In this document: piece by piece, positions 36,841 through 44,884 of the stretch
Numbering within the stretch: position 1 is the stretch's first letter
Layout: each line of letters begins with the position of its first letter
From: Pseudomonas sp. FEN
Lineage (GTDB): Bacteria; Pseudomonadota; Gammaproteobacteria; Pseudomonadales; Pseudomonadaceae
DNA length: 64,000 bases
Assembly (NCBI RefSeq): GCF_904067045.1
Contig: NZ_CAJFDC010000007.1
Span: 496,001-560,000 of the forward strand
Direction of reading: 5' to 3'
Notes under the pieces: generated by a model
Databases searched by the model: none
Told to the model about the DNA's origin: nothing
Seen by the model: the letters and a program-made list of their open reading frames with translations, nothing else
Program-made: the position numbers and the translations under genes

Positions 36841-37884
36841 TCAGCCGGCGGTCTTTTCTTTACCAGCGTGGGGCAATTGCCCGACCGGACAATCCGCCAC
36901 GCCCACCGTGCGCCGGGTGATGTTCTCCACATTCTCCCTGGCCTTGCGCGCATCCAGGACCCAGGTGCGGTAGAACTCGAACGGACAGTCGGCGATGCCC
37001 TTGTCGCCATCGCCGGAATCGTAGATCCCGGTGTAGCCACGGTGCAGCAGCTTGAACAGATGGTTCTGCGACTGATCGTTGGCCCGGGCATCGCGGATCT
37101 GCGAGATCGACAGCTGGGCGTATTGGATGCCCATTTCCTCTTCCCCACACTCGCCCAGGGTCCGGCCATCGAAACCGATGATCGCCGAGTGCCCGAAGTA
37201 CGAATACACCCCATCGAAACCGGCGGCGTTGGCCACCGCGACATAGCAGTTATTGGCCCAGGCCATGCTCTTGGACATCTGCACCTGTTGCTCCTTGGCC
37301 GGGTACATATAGCCCTGGCAGCGGACGATCAGTTCCGCGCCCTTCATCGCACAGTCGCGCCAGATCTCCGGGTAGTTGCCGTCGTCGCAGATGATCAGGC
37401 TGATCTTCATGCCCTTGGGGCCGTCGCAGACATAGGTGCGATCGCCGGGGTACCAACCCTCGATGGGGCACCAGGGAATGCATTTGCGATAGCGCTGGAC
37501 GATCCGCCCCTGATTGTCGATCAGCACCAGGGTGTTGTAGGGCGCCTTGTGCGGATGTTCCTCGTGGCGCTCGCCGGTCAGGGAAAACACGCCCCAGGTA
37601 TTGGCCTCGCGGCAGGCCGCGGAAAAGATCGCGGTTTCTTCGCCGGGAATCGTCGCAGCGGTGGCCATCATCTCATCATGGTCATAGAGGATGCCCATGG
37701 TGCTGTACTCGGGGAACACCACCAGGTCCATGCCCGGCAGCCCCTGTTTCATGCCCTTGATCACCTCGGCGATCTTGCGGGCATTGTCGATGACCTCGGC
37801 CTTGCTGTGCAGGCGCGGCATCTTGTAGTTCACGACAGCAACACCGACGATATCCGGGCTGCTGGAAATATCGCCATGGCGCAT
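36841..37884 (-). CDS. amiE: Aliphatic amidase AmiE
   Basis: A 347-residue cytoplasmic enzyme hydrolysing short aliphatic amides (acetamide, propionamide) to acid and ammonia. It matches P. aeruginosa AmiE in length and in the nitrilase-type catalytic triad: Glu in [10 protein letters not shown], Lys in YRKCIPWC and Cys in [11 protein letters not shown]. The start is the ATG at 37884 ([14 protein letters not shown]) with AGAGGT upstream; the longer frame is a shadow. It is the last gene of the amide operon, 14 bp after fmdB, so formamidase, amidase and the transporter are made together. The usual amiC/amiR regulators are absent, and the NCS1-kinase system at 44.9 kb may replace them. Confidence 0.95.
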   Translation of the reverse strand: MRHGDISSSPDIVGVAVVNYKMPRLHSKAEVIDNARKIAEVIKGMKQGLPGMDLVVFPEYSTMGILYDHDEMMATAATIPGEETAIFSAACREANTWGVFSLTGERHEEHPHKAPYNTLVLIDNQGRIVQRYRKCIPWCPIEGWYPGDRTYVCDGPKGMKISLIICDDGNYPEIWRDCAMKGAELIVRCQGYMYPAKEQQVQMSKSMAWANNCYVAVANAAGFDGVYSYFGHSAIIGFDGRTLGECGEEEMGIQYAQLSISQIRDARANDQSQNHLFKLLHRGYTGIYDSGDGDKGIADCPFEFYRTWVLDARKARENVENITRRTVGVADCPVGQLPHAGKEKTAG

Positions 37885-37898
37885 GAAGAACACCTCTG

Positions 37899-38243
37899 TC
37901 AGTGACTGATCATCCAGGGCCGAGGCCCGGTCTTGCTCTTGAGTCCGAGGGGATTGGCCTTGCTTGGCGCCACCGGTTTGCTTGGCGCGCAGCAACCGCA
38001 GCCCTTGGGATGGCGGCGCTGCTGGTACTCGGCGACGGTCTGCGGGGCGTGAGCGCTGCGCTCGTTGGTGGCGATGGCCTGGCGCTGGCTGCTCGACAGG
38101 CAGTTCAAGGCCGGTGCCGATAACTGCAGGCCACCGCCAGCGCCGCCGCAATAGGGGCACTGGCAAGGCTCATGGCGCTGATTCATCGGCCGCAACATCG
38201 TGAATGTACCGCAGGCCTGGCACTGGTATTCGTAGGTCGGCAT
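37899..38243 (-). CDS. fmdB: FmdB-family zinc-ribbon protein
   Basis: A 114-residue protein with the FmdB zinc ribbon at the N-terminus: [12 protein letters not shown], then CQCPYCGG, the four Cys pattern CxxC...CxxC. FmdB was described with formamidase in Methylophilus, where a regulatory role was proposed; the mechanism is not known. The C-terminal part has a His/Cys motif ([10 protein letters not shown]) and ends in a Lys/Pro-rich tail. It lies 30 bp after fmdA and 14 bp before amiE in the same direction, as in other amide clusters. Confidence 0.9.
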   Translation of the reverse strand: MPTYEYQCQACGTFTMLRPMNQRHEPCQCPYCGGAGGGLQLSAPALNCLSSSQRQAIATNERSAHAPQTVAEYQQRRHPKGCGCCAPSKPVAPSKANPLGLKSKTGPRPWMISH

Positions 38244-38273
38244 GTTGGGTCCTCCCGGAGCGTTGATGGCGTG

Positions 38274-39503
38274 TTACAGATCGGGCGCGATGGGCAGGTC
38301 GATGCTGCCGTCCAGGTGCTTGATCGGACCGTTGGCGTCGGGGTTGATATCGAAGTCGAAGATCTCGGTCGGCAGCCACAAGGTCGCGCAGGCGTTGGGG
38401 ATATCCACCACGCCGCTGATATGGCCCTGCACCGGCGCCGAGCCCAGCAAGGCATAACCCTGGGCCGGGGAGTAGCCGAACTTGGTCAGGTAGTTGATCG
38501 CGTTGAGACAGGCCTGGCGGTAGGCGACGTTGACGTCGAGGTAGTGTTGCTGGCCACTCTCGTCCACCGAGATACCTTCGAAGATCAGGTAGTTCTTGTA
38601 ATTCGGGGTGATCGGGCTGGGCTTGAACACCGGGTTCTTGATCCCGTACTTGGCCATGCCGCCCTTGATCAGCTCGACCTTCATGTGCACCCAGCCGGCC
38701 ATCTCGATGGCGCCGCAAAAGGTGATCTCGCCGTCGCCCTGGCTGAAGTGCAGATCGCCCACCGACAAGCCGGCGCCATTGACGTAGACCGGGAAGAAAA
38801 TCTTCGAACCGCGAGACAGATCCTTGATATCGCAGTTACCGCCATGCTCGCGCGGCGGCACGGTGCGGGCGCCGGTGGCGGCGGCATCGTCGCGGGCCTG
38901 GCCCTTGAGTTTGCCCATATGCGCGGTGGCGGCCAGTGGCGCGTTGGCCAGGGGCGGTACGCGGGTCGGGTTGGTGTCGATCAGTTCCTGCTCGCGACGG
39001 TTCCAGTCGGCGAGCATCACCGGGTCAGGCAGGCAACCGATCAGGCCGGGATGGATCAAGCCGGCGAAGTTGACCCCGGGGATATGCCGCGAGCTGGTGA
39101 ACATGCCTTTGAAATCCCAGATGGCTTTCTGCGCGCTGGGGAAATGGTCGGTGAGAAAGCCGCCGCCGTTCTGCCGCGAGAAGAAACCGTTGAAGCCCCA
39201 CTGCGAGTCGGCCTTGGCGCCGATGTCCAGCAGGTCGACTACCAGCAGGTCACCGGGTTCGGCGCCGTGTACGCCCACCGGCCCGGAGAGGTAGTGGACG
39301 GTGGAGAGGTCGATATCGCGCACGTCGGAAGCGTCATCGTTGTTCTTGATCGCCCCGGCGGTCCAGTCGTAGGTTTCGAGGATGAAGTCATCCCCCGACT
39401 TGACCCAGCAGGCCATCGGGATATCCGGATGCCAGCGGTTGTGGATCTGCTCGTTCTCGGTGGCGGGCTGGTTGAGGTCGACTTTGATCAAGGTATCGGT
39501 CAT
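38274..39503 (-). CDS. fmdA: Formamidase (acetamidase/formamidase family)
   Basis: A 409-residue cytoplasmic enzyme hydrolysing formamide to formate and ammonia. Family hallmarks: DLNQPATENEQIHNRWHPDI near the start, VHYLSGPVGVHGAEPGDLL, NGGGFLTDHFP, HPGLIGCLPD, GGNCDIKDLSRGSK and VGDLHFSQGDGEITFCGAIE, including the Cys of the proposed catalytic site. Length is typical for FmdA. Start ATG at 39503. It follows the ABC transporter genes with a 107-bp gap that contains the palindrome at 39574-39589, so it may have its own regulated promoter inside the operon. Confidence 0.95.
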   Translation of the reverse strand: MTDTLIKVDLNQPATENEQIHNRWHPDIPMACWVKSGDDFILETYDWTAGAIKNNDDASDVRDIDLSTVHYLSGPVGVHGAEPGDLLVVDLLDIGAKADSQWGFNGFFSRQNGGGFLTDHFPSAQKAIWDFKGMFTSSRHIPGVNFAGLIHPGLIGCLPDPVMLADWNRREQELIDTNPTRVPPLANAPLAATAHMGKLKGQARDDAAATGARTVPPREHGGNCDIKDLSRGSKIFFPVYVNGAGLSVGDLHFSQGDGEITFCGAIEMAGWVHMKVELIKGGMAKYGIKNPVFKPSPITPNYKNYLIFEGISVDESGQQHYLDVNVAYRQACLNAINYLTKFGYSPAQGYALLGSAPVQGHISGVVDIPNACATLWLPTEIFDFDINPDANGPIKHLDGSIDLPIAPDL

Positions 39504-39573
39504 GGCAAAGCTCCTGGACAGTAGGGATGTACAGCGTTGCTGGCAGTCTCGAATGGCGGCGCGAATCGGCCAA

Positions 39574-39589
39574 TACGTCGGATGACGTA
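39574..39589. promoter_or_regulatory. Palindrome TACGTC-N4-GACGTA in front of fmdA
   Basis: TACGTCGGATGACGTA, a 6-bp inverted repeat with a 4-base spacer, 71 bases before the fmdA start. The same consensus and spacing occurs in front of the binding-protein gene at 44685-44700. Probable site of the locus regulator. Confidence 0.6.
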
Positions 39590-39610
39590 GCTCCCACAGG
39601 ACGGCGGTGT

Positions 39611-40300
39611 CTAGACGGAGAGGTAGCGGCTGATGGTCGCTTCGTCGACCTTGTCGCGGGTTTCCTCGATGACGAAACGACCCTTCTCGATCACCAGGAA
39701 GCGGTCAGCGATTTCCAGGGTGAAGGACAGCACCTGTTCCGAAACCACGATGGTCAAATCCCGCAAATTGCGGATCTCCTTCAGGGTCCGGGCGATGTCC
39801 TTGATGATCGACGGCTGGATGCCCTCGGTAGGTTCGTCCAGCAACAGCACCTTGGGATTGGTCGCCAGCGCCCGGGCAATCGCCAGTTGTTGCTGTTGCC
39901 CGCCCGAGAGGTTGCCGCCCTTGCGCGAGCGCATGTCGTGGAGCACCGGGAACAATGCATAGAGGTCTTCCGGCACCTGGCCCCGGGCCGAAGCCGGCAA
40001 GCCGGTCTGGATATTTTCCAGCACCGTCATGCTGGGAAAGATCATCCGTCCCTGGGGCACATAGGCGATGCCGTGCTCGACCCGCTCATGGGTCTCAAGG
40101 CTGGAGACCTCGCACCCATCGACACTGACCCGCCCGCCCCACTGCGGGAGAATGCCCATCAGGCTCTTGAACAGCGTGGTCTTGCCCATGCCGTTGCGCC
40201 CCATCACGGCGACGATTTCCTGCTTGGCCACAACCAGGTCGAGGTCGTGGAGGATCTGGCTCTGGCCGTAGCCACAGGACAGCTTGTTGACGTTGAACAT
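39611..40300 (-). CDS. urtE: ABC transporter ATP-binding protein, UrtE/LivF type
   Basis: A 229-residue ATPase energising uptake of a short amide or urea. Walker A GRNGMGKTT, Q-loop, signature LSGGQQQ, Walker B VLLLDEP and the H-loop region are complete. Short LivF-type ATPases like this pair with a longer one, here the gene just upstream (10 bp away). Annotation systems usually label the set urtA-E (urea); with formamidase and amidase downstream, short-chain amides (the FmdDEF role) are at least as likely as substrates. Start ATG at 40300. Confidence 0.92.
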   Translation of the reverse strand: MFNVNKLSCGYGQSQILHDLDLVVAKQEIVAVMGRNGMGKTTLFKSLMGILPQWGGRVSVDGCEVSSLETHERVEHGIAYVPQGRMIFPSMTVLENIQTGLPASARGQVPEDLYALFPVLHDMRSRKGGNLSGGQQQQLAIARALATNPKVLLLDEPTEGIQPSIIKDIARTLKEIRNLRDLTIVVSEQVLSFTLEIADRFLVIEKGRFVIEETRDKVDEATISRYLSV

Positions 40301-40310
40301 GCCTGCTTCC

Positions 40311-41069
40311 TCAGTGGCCCAGATAGACTTCGATGACTTTCGGATTGTTCTGCACCGACTCCATGCTGCCCTCGGCCAGCACCTTGCCCTGGTGCAGCAC
40401 CGTGACCTTGTGGGCGATGCTCTTGACGAACTCCATGTCGTGCTCGATCACCAGCACCGAACGGCCCTGGCTGATGCGCTTGAGCAACTCGGCGGTCTGC
40501 ACCCGCTCGTTGACGCTCATCCCCGCGACCGGTTCGTCGAGCATCAGCAGGTCGGGGTTCTGCATCAGCAGCATGCCGATCTCCAGCCACTGTTTCTGGC
40601 CGTGGGAAAGCAGGTCGGCCTGTTGCTCCAGCAAGTCGCCGAGAAAGATCTCCCGGGCCACCTCCTCCACCCGGGCAATCACCGCCGCGCTGCGCTTGAA
40701 GAACAAGGCGCTGAACACCTTGCGGCCCGCCGGATAGGACATCTCCAGGTTCTCGAACACGGTGAGGTTTTCGTAGATCGACGGGTTCTGGAATTTGCGC
40801 CCGACCCCGGCGCGGACGATGTTGTACTCGTGCATCTTGGTCAGCTCTTTCCCGTCGAACTGGATGCTGCCGCTGGTGGCGCGGGTCTTGCCACAGATCA
40901 GGTCGAGCACCGTGGTCTTGCCGGCGCCGTTGGGCCCGATCACCACTCGCACCTCATTGCGGTCGATATACAGGTTGAGGTTATCCACTGCCTTGAAACC
41001 ATCGAAGGACACCGTCAGTCCTTCGATGGCCAGCACCGGTTTATTCATCTGAAAACCGACGGCGGTCAT
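40311..41069 (-). CDS. urtD: ABC transporter ATP-binding protein, UrtD/LivG type
   Basis: A 252-residue ATPase, partner of the UrtE-type protein. Walker A GPNGAGKTT, signature LSHGQKQWLEIG (the variant common in UrtD), Walker B LLMLDEP and the C-terminal FVKSIAHKVTVLHQGKVLAEG are present. The ATG at 41069 overlaps the stop of the permease gene upstream (ATGA), showing tight coupling. A second start, MNKPVLAIEG, six codons in, is possible. Substrate: urea or short amides, judged by context. Confidence 0.92.
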   Translation of the reverse strand: MTAVGFQMNKPVLAIEGLTVSFDGFKAVDNLNLYIDRNEVRVVIGPNGAGKTTVLDLICGKTRATSGSIQFDGKELTKMHEYNIVRAGVGRKFQNPSIYENLTVFENLEMSYPAGRKVFSALFFKRSAAVIARVEEVAREIFLGDLLEQQADLLSHGQKQWLEIGMLLMQNPDLLMLDEPVAGMSVNERVQTAELLKRISQGRSVLVIEHDMEFVKSIAHKVTVLHQGKVLAEGSMESVQNNPKVIEVYLGH

Positions 41070-42253
41070 GGCTGTGTCTCCAGGGAAGGACGTTCAGAGG
41101 CCGGGGCTTTCGCTTCGGTAAGCAGCGCTTGCGGCACCGACGCGACCAGCGGTTGTGAGCCAGAAGACCGCCGCAGCAATCGACTCAGGGCCTGGCGACC
41201 ATGGCTGTCCCAAAGCCCGGCCAACCCATTGGGGAAGTACATGACCACGGCAATGAACAGCCCGCCCATCAGGTACAGCCACAGCTCGGGAAAGGACTCG
41301 GAGAAATAGGTCTTGCCGTAGTTCACCAGCAAGGCTCCGTACACCGCGCCGAGCAACGACATGCGCCCGCCGACCGCGGTAAAGATCACCATCTCGATGG
41401 ACGGCACGATGCCGACGAACGACGGCGACATAAAGCCCACCTGCAAGGCGAACATGGCGCCGCCAATCGCCGAGAAACCGGCGGCAATGCAGAACACGAA
41501 GATCTTGAAGGTCGCCACGTCATAACCGGAGAAGCGCACCCGTTCCTCCTTGTCGCGCATCGCCATCAGCAAGCGGCCCAGCTTGGAGGCGAGGACAAAA
41601 CGACCGATGAAAATGCAGCCGAACAGCAATCCCGCATTGATGAAGTACAGCAGCAGCTTGGCGCTGTCGCTGCGCAGGTCCCAGCCGAGCAAGGTCTTGA
41701 GGTCAGTGATGCCATTGACCCCGCCGCTCAAGCCCTGCTGGCCGACAATCAGCACCGTGAGAATCAGCGCGATGGCCTGGGTGACGATGGAGAAATACAC
41801 ATCCCCGACCCGTCGTTTGAACAGCGCCATGCCGATGATAAAAGCCAGCAGCACCGGCACCAGGATCACCGCCAACAGCGTGAAGCTGAAACTGTGGAAC
41901 GGCACCCAGAGCCAGGGCAGTTCGGTGATCTGGTTCCAGTCCATGAAGTCCGGAATCCCCGGCGTGGTCTGGATCCTGGTGCTGAGCGGATCGGAGGCTT
42001 CGAGCTTGAGAAACATCGCCATGCAGTAGCCGCCGACACCGAAAAACACCCCCTGCCCGAGGCTGAGAATGCCGCCATAGCCCCAGCACAACACCAGGCC
42101 GACGGCGACAAACGCGTAGGTCAGGTATTTGCCGACCATGTTCAGGCGGAAGGCATCCAGGGTCAGAGGGAACACCACGAAAATCAGCAGCGCCAACAGC
42201 GCCACGCCGAGCAGGTTCGGCTTGCCCGCCAGCATCTTGTCTAGAACGTTCAT
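41066..42253 (-). CDS. urtC: ABC transporter permease, UrtC/LivM type
   Basis: A 395-residue inner-membrane permease with about ten hydrophobic segments. The conserved GYGGILSLGQGVFFGVGGY loop near residue 60 and the ATPase-contact motif (MAMRDKEERVRFSGYDVATFKIF) near residue 230 mark the LivM/UrtC class. The C-terminus has a charged cytoplasmic extension (SRLLRRSSGSQPL). Start ATG at 42253, 10 bp after the partner permease. With UrtB it forms the channel for urea or short amides. Confidence 0.92.
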   Translation of the reverse strand: MNVLDKMLAGKPNLLGVALLALLIFVVFPLTLDAFRLNMVGKYLTYAFVAVGLVLCWGYGGILSLGQGVFFGVGGYCMAMFLKLEASDPLSTRIQTTPGIPDFMDWNQITELPWLWVPFHSFSFTLLAVILVPVLLAFIIGMALFKRRVGDVYFSIVTQAIALILTVLIVGQQGLSGGVNGITDLKTLLGWDLRSDSAKLLLYFINAGLLFGCIFIGRFVLASKLGRLLMAMRDKEERVRFSGYDVATFKIFVFCIAAGFSAIGGAMFALQVGFMSPSFVGIVPSIEMVIFTAVGGRMSLLGAVYGALLVNYGKTYFSESFPELWLYLMGGLFIAVVMYFPNGLAGLWDSHGRQALSRLLRRSSGSQPLVASVPQALLTEAKAPASERPSLETQP

Positions 42254-42263
42254 CGGCTCGCCT

Positions 42264-43181
42264 CTACTTGCGCACTTTGATGGAGAACAGCCCTTGGGGG
42301 CGCAGCATCAGGATCAGGATGACCCCGGACAGGGTCAGCACCTTGGCCATCGAACCGCTGAGGAAAAACTCCGAGATCGATTGGGTCTGGGCAATCACGA
42401 AGGCCGACGCGATGGTGCCGAACAGGCTTTGCGCACCGCCGAAGACCACCACCAGGAAGGTGTCGACGATGTACTGCGAGCCGGCGGTGGGCCCGGTGGA
42501 ACCGATGGTGGTGAAGGCCGCGCCGGCCACCCCGGCCACCCCGCAACCCAGGGCGAAGGTCATGCGGTCGACCTTGCGCGTATTGATGCCCACGGCCCGG
42601 CTCATCAACCGGTTCTGCACCGTGGCACGCACATGCAGGCCCCAGCGCGAACGGTAGAGCAGGACAAAAATCCCCGCCGTCAGCAGCAGGGTCAGGGCCA
42701 TCATGAACAGGCCGTTGCGCGGGATCTCGATGGCGTCGGTGAGGTTGAACGAACCCATCAGCCACTCCGGTGGCGTGGCACTGACTTCACGGGCGCCGAA
42801 CACCGAACGGAAGGTCTGCTGCATGACCAGGGACAGGCCCCAGGTGGCCAGCAGCGTGTCCAGCGGGCGCTTGTAGAGGCGGCTGATCATCGCCCACTCC
42901 ACCAGCCAGCCGATGGCGCCGGCGACCAGGAAAGACAGGGCGATGGCGAAGAAAAAATAGTAGGGCTGGAACGCCGGAGCGAAATGGCTGGTCAGGCTCG
43001 AACAGACATAGGTGGTGTAGGCACCGATGGTGAGGAACTCGCCGTGGGCCATATTGATGACCCCCATTTGCCCGAAGATGATCGCCAGCCCCAGTGCCAT
43101 CAACAGCAGCACGCAGAACACGGACAAGCCGTTGAACCCCTGCATGGCCGCGATGGCACCAAATTCCGATAGCCATTCCAT
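42264..43181 (-). CDS. urtB: ABC transporter permease, UrtB/LivH type (short form)
   Basis: A 305-residue inner-membrane permease. The start is the ATG at 43181 (MEWLSEFGAIAAMQ), with AGGAGACC nine bases upstream; the longer frame is unsupported. LivH/UrtB markers: IIFGQMGVINMAHGEFLTIGAY near residue 40 (read across the motif) and GINTRKVDRMTFALGCGVAG near 200. True urea-transport UrtB proteins, as I recall, often carry a long N-terminal extension that is missing here, so this copy is closer to the amide-transporter (FmdE-like) form. Confidence 0.9.
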   Translation of the reverse strand: MEWLSEFGAIAAMQGFNGLSVFCVLLLMALGLAIIFGQMGVINMAHGEFLTIGAYTTYVCSSLTSHFAPAFQPYYFFFAIALSFLVAGAIGWLVEWAMISRLYKRPLDTLLATWGLSLVMQQTFRSVFGAREVSATPPEWLMGSFNLTDAIEIPRNGLFMMALTLLLTAGIFVLLYRSRWGLHVRATVQNRLMSRAVGINTRKVDRMTFALGCGVAGVAGAAFTTIGSTGPTAGSQYIVDTFLVVVFGGAQSLFGTIASAFVIAQTQSISEFFLSGSMAKVLTLSGVILILMLRPQGLFSIKVRK

Positions 43182-43220
43182 GATGATGGTCTCCTGTTGG
43201 GAGGTAGAAATAAAAAACCG

Positions 43221-43314
43221 CATTGCCGGCAAGCCAGCCCCTACAGATAGGTGCTCCACAACAAAGGTTTCGTCGTACCCGGCCTCTGTAGGAGCCAGCT
43301 TGCTGGCGATAGCG
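43221..43314. repeat. Pseudomonas REP-type inverted pair
   Basis: GCCGGCAAGCCAGCCCCTACAG (from 43225, shown to its core) faces CTGTAGGAGCCAGCTTGC (from 43286). Two REP units in opposite orientation form a BIME-like structure in the gap between the binding-protein gene and the permease gene, where it may lower expression downstream. Confidence 0.7.
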
Positions 43315-43322
43315 GTCGAGCG

Positions 43323-44567
43323 TTATTGGTAACCTTTAGGGAACGGATTCGGTTCGATCAGACCGGACTCGTAGACCACCTTGAACTGACCATTGGGCTG
43401 CACTTCACCGATGCGGGTCTTGCTCCACAGGTGATGGTTTTCGTGCACTTTCACGTAGCCTTCAGGCGCGGTTTTCAACTCGATGCCTGGCGAGGCCGCG
43501 ACCACTTTGTCGACATCGAAGCTACCCGCCTTCTCCACCGCCGCCTTCCACAACCACGGGCCGAGGTAAGCCGCCTGGGTCACGTCGCCGATCACCGCGT
43601 CCTTGCCGTACTTGGCCTTGAAGGCTTCGACGAAGGCTTTGTTGTTCGGGTTGTCCAAACTCTGGAAGTACTTCATCGAGGCATAGAAACCGGCCATGTT
43701 CTCGCCGCCGATACCCAGCAGTTCGTCTTCGGTCACCGACAGGGTGAGCAAGGTCTGCTTGGAGGAATTGACGCCCGCCGCATTCAGTTGCTTGTAGAAC
43801 GCCACGTTGGAACCACCGACCACTGCGGCAAACACCACATCAGGTTTCTTCAGCTTGACCTTGTTGATCAGCGAGCCGAACTGGGTGTTGCCCAGCGGGT
43901 AGTAGTCCTCCCCGACCACGGTGCCGTGCAGCACGTTTTCAATATGCTTGCGGGCGATCTTCATCGAGGTGCGTGGCCAGATGTAATCCGAACCCACCAG
44001 GTAGAAAGTCTTGGCGCCCTTGGTCTTGGCGATCCAGTCAAGGCTGGCGAGGATTTGCTGGGTGGCTTCCTGGCCGGTGTAGATCACGTTCTTCGACTGC
44101 TCCAGCCCTTCATAGAAAGTCGGGTAGTAGAGCAGGCCGTTTTCCTTCTCGAAGATCGGCAGCACGGCCTTGCGCGAGGCCGAGGTCCAGCAGCCGAACA
44201 CCGTTGCCACCTTGTCGTTGACCAGCAGCTTCTTGGCCTTCTCGGCGAAGGTCGGCCAGTCGGAGGCGCCGTCTTCCTGGATCACCTTGATCTGCCGACC
44301 GAGGATGCCGCCCGAAGCGTTGATCTGTTCGATGGCCAGACGTTCGGCCTGGATCGAACCGGTTTCGGAAATCGCCATGGTGCCGGTGGCCGAGTGCAAC
44401 TGGCCGACGGTGACTTCGGTCGGGGTCACGGCCAGGCCGGTGCTATTGGCCTCGTCCGCCATGACCCCCTGGCTGAACACACTGGCGGCCAGTAACGACA
44501 GGGCCGCCGCTCCCAGCGCCAGACGGCGCGGCAACAGACCTTGGGTGCGGATCAATCGTGGTTCCAT
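43323..44567 (-). CDS. urtA: ABC transporter substrate-binding protein, UrtA/FmdD type
   Basis: A 414-residue periplasmic binding protein (Peripla_BP_5 type) capturing urea or short amides for the UrtBCDE-like transporter. I chose the ATG at 44567 (MEPRLIRTQGLLPRR), which has GAGGAG upstream. The Arg-rich N-terminus and hydrophobic core (LALGAAALSLLAASVFSQGVMA) form the export signal. Family motifs: VGQLHSATGTMAISE, GGILGRQIKVIQEDGASDW, VFGCWTSASRKAVLP and YLVGSDYIWPRT. It heads the leftward operon; the palindromes at 44672-44700 lie 105-133 bp upstream of its start. The ligand is inferred from the neighbours. Confidence 0.92.
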   Translation of the reverse strand: MEPRLIRTQGLLPRRLALGAAALSLLAASVFSQGVMADEANSTGLAVTPTEVTVGQLHSATGTMAISETGSIQAERLAIEQINASGGILGRQIKVIQEDGASDWPTFAEKAKKLLVNDKVATVFGCWTSASRKAVLPIFEKENGLLYYPTFYEGLEQSKNVIYTGQEATQQILASLDWIAKTKGAKTFYLVGSDYIWPRTSMKIARKHIENVLHGTVVGEDYYPLGNTQFGSLINKVKLKKPDVVFAAVVGGSNVAFYKQLNAAGVNSSKQTLLTLSVTEDELLGIGGENMAGFYASMKYFQSLDNPNNKAFVEAFKAKYGKDAVIGDVTQAAYLGPWLWKAAVEKAGSFDVDKVVAASPGIELKTAPEGYVKVHENHHLWSKTRIGEVQPNGQFKVVYESGLIEPNPFPKGYQ

Positions 44568-44671
44568 GCTGCTACTCCTCTGCGGTGGCGCTGCGGGTTC
44601 GCCTCGGGGGCGGCCAGCAACGGTGATGGCATCAGCATGGCGGCGAGGAGCAGTGGCCGGTATACGCAGCC

Positions 44672-44700
44672 TGACGTAAAGGCATACGTCATTTGACGTA
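44672..44700. promoter_or_regulatory. Palindrome TACGTC-N4-GACGTA plus extra half-site before urtA
   Basis: TACGTCATTTGACGTA (44685-44700) is a palindrome; a further TGACGTA half-site lies at 44672-44678. TATACC on the minus strand just downstream could be the -10. The same palindrome stands before fmdA. The divergent NCS1-kinase/LuxR-type system is the natural candidate to act here. Confidence 0.65.
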
Positions 44701-44816
44701 GGGAAATTCGCACCAAGCTGGCGCAGGCTAGCGCCCCAGGTCCGTGCCACCTGACAGCCTTACGCGCAGGCGCACGCACGGGTAATCACTGGTGCGGCCC
44801 GGCAGCCTGGGGCATG

Positions 44817-44832
44817 AAAATTGCTCAATTTT
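44817..44832. promoter_or_regulatory. Inverted repeat AAAATTG-CT-CAATTTT before the kinase gene
   Basis: A 7-bp perfect inverted repeat, 53 bases before the GTG start of the NCS1-kinase gene. It could be an operator or part of the promoter. Its function is not known. Confidence 0.35.
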
Positions 44833-44884
44833 TCACCACTACAACGCCAGGCACGGAGCGCCTTGACCGCAGGAGTCCTACACC

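Noticed and set aside
44733-44749. Minus-strand TGGCACGGACCTGGGG resembling a sigma-54 promoter before urtA
   Set aside because: The -24 half fits, but the -12 half reads TGGG instead of TTGC, and no sigma-54 activator gene is present.
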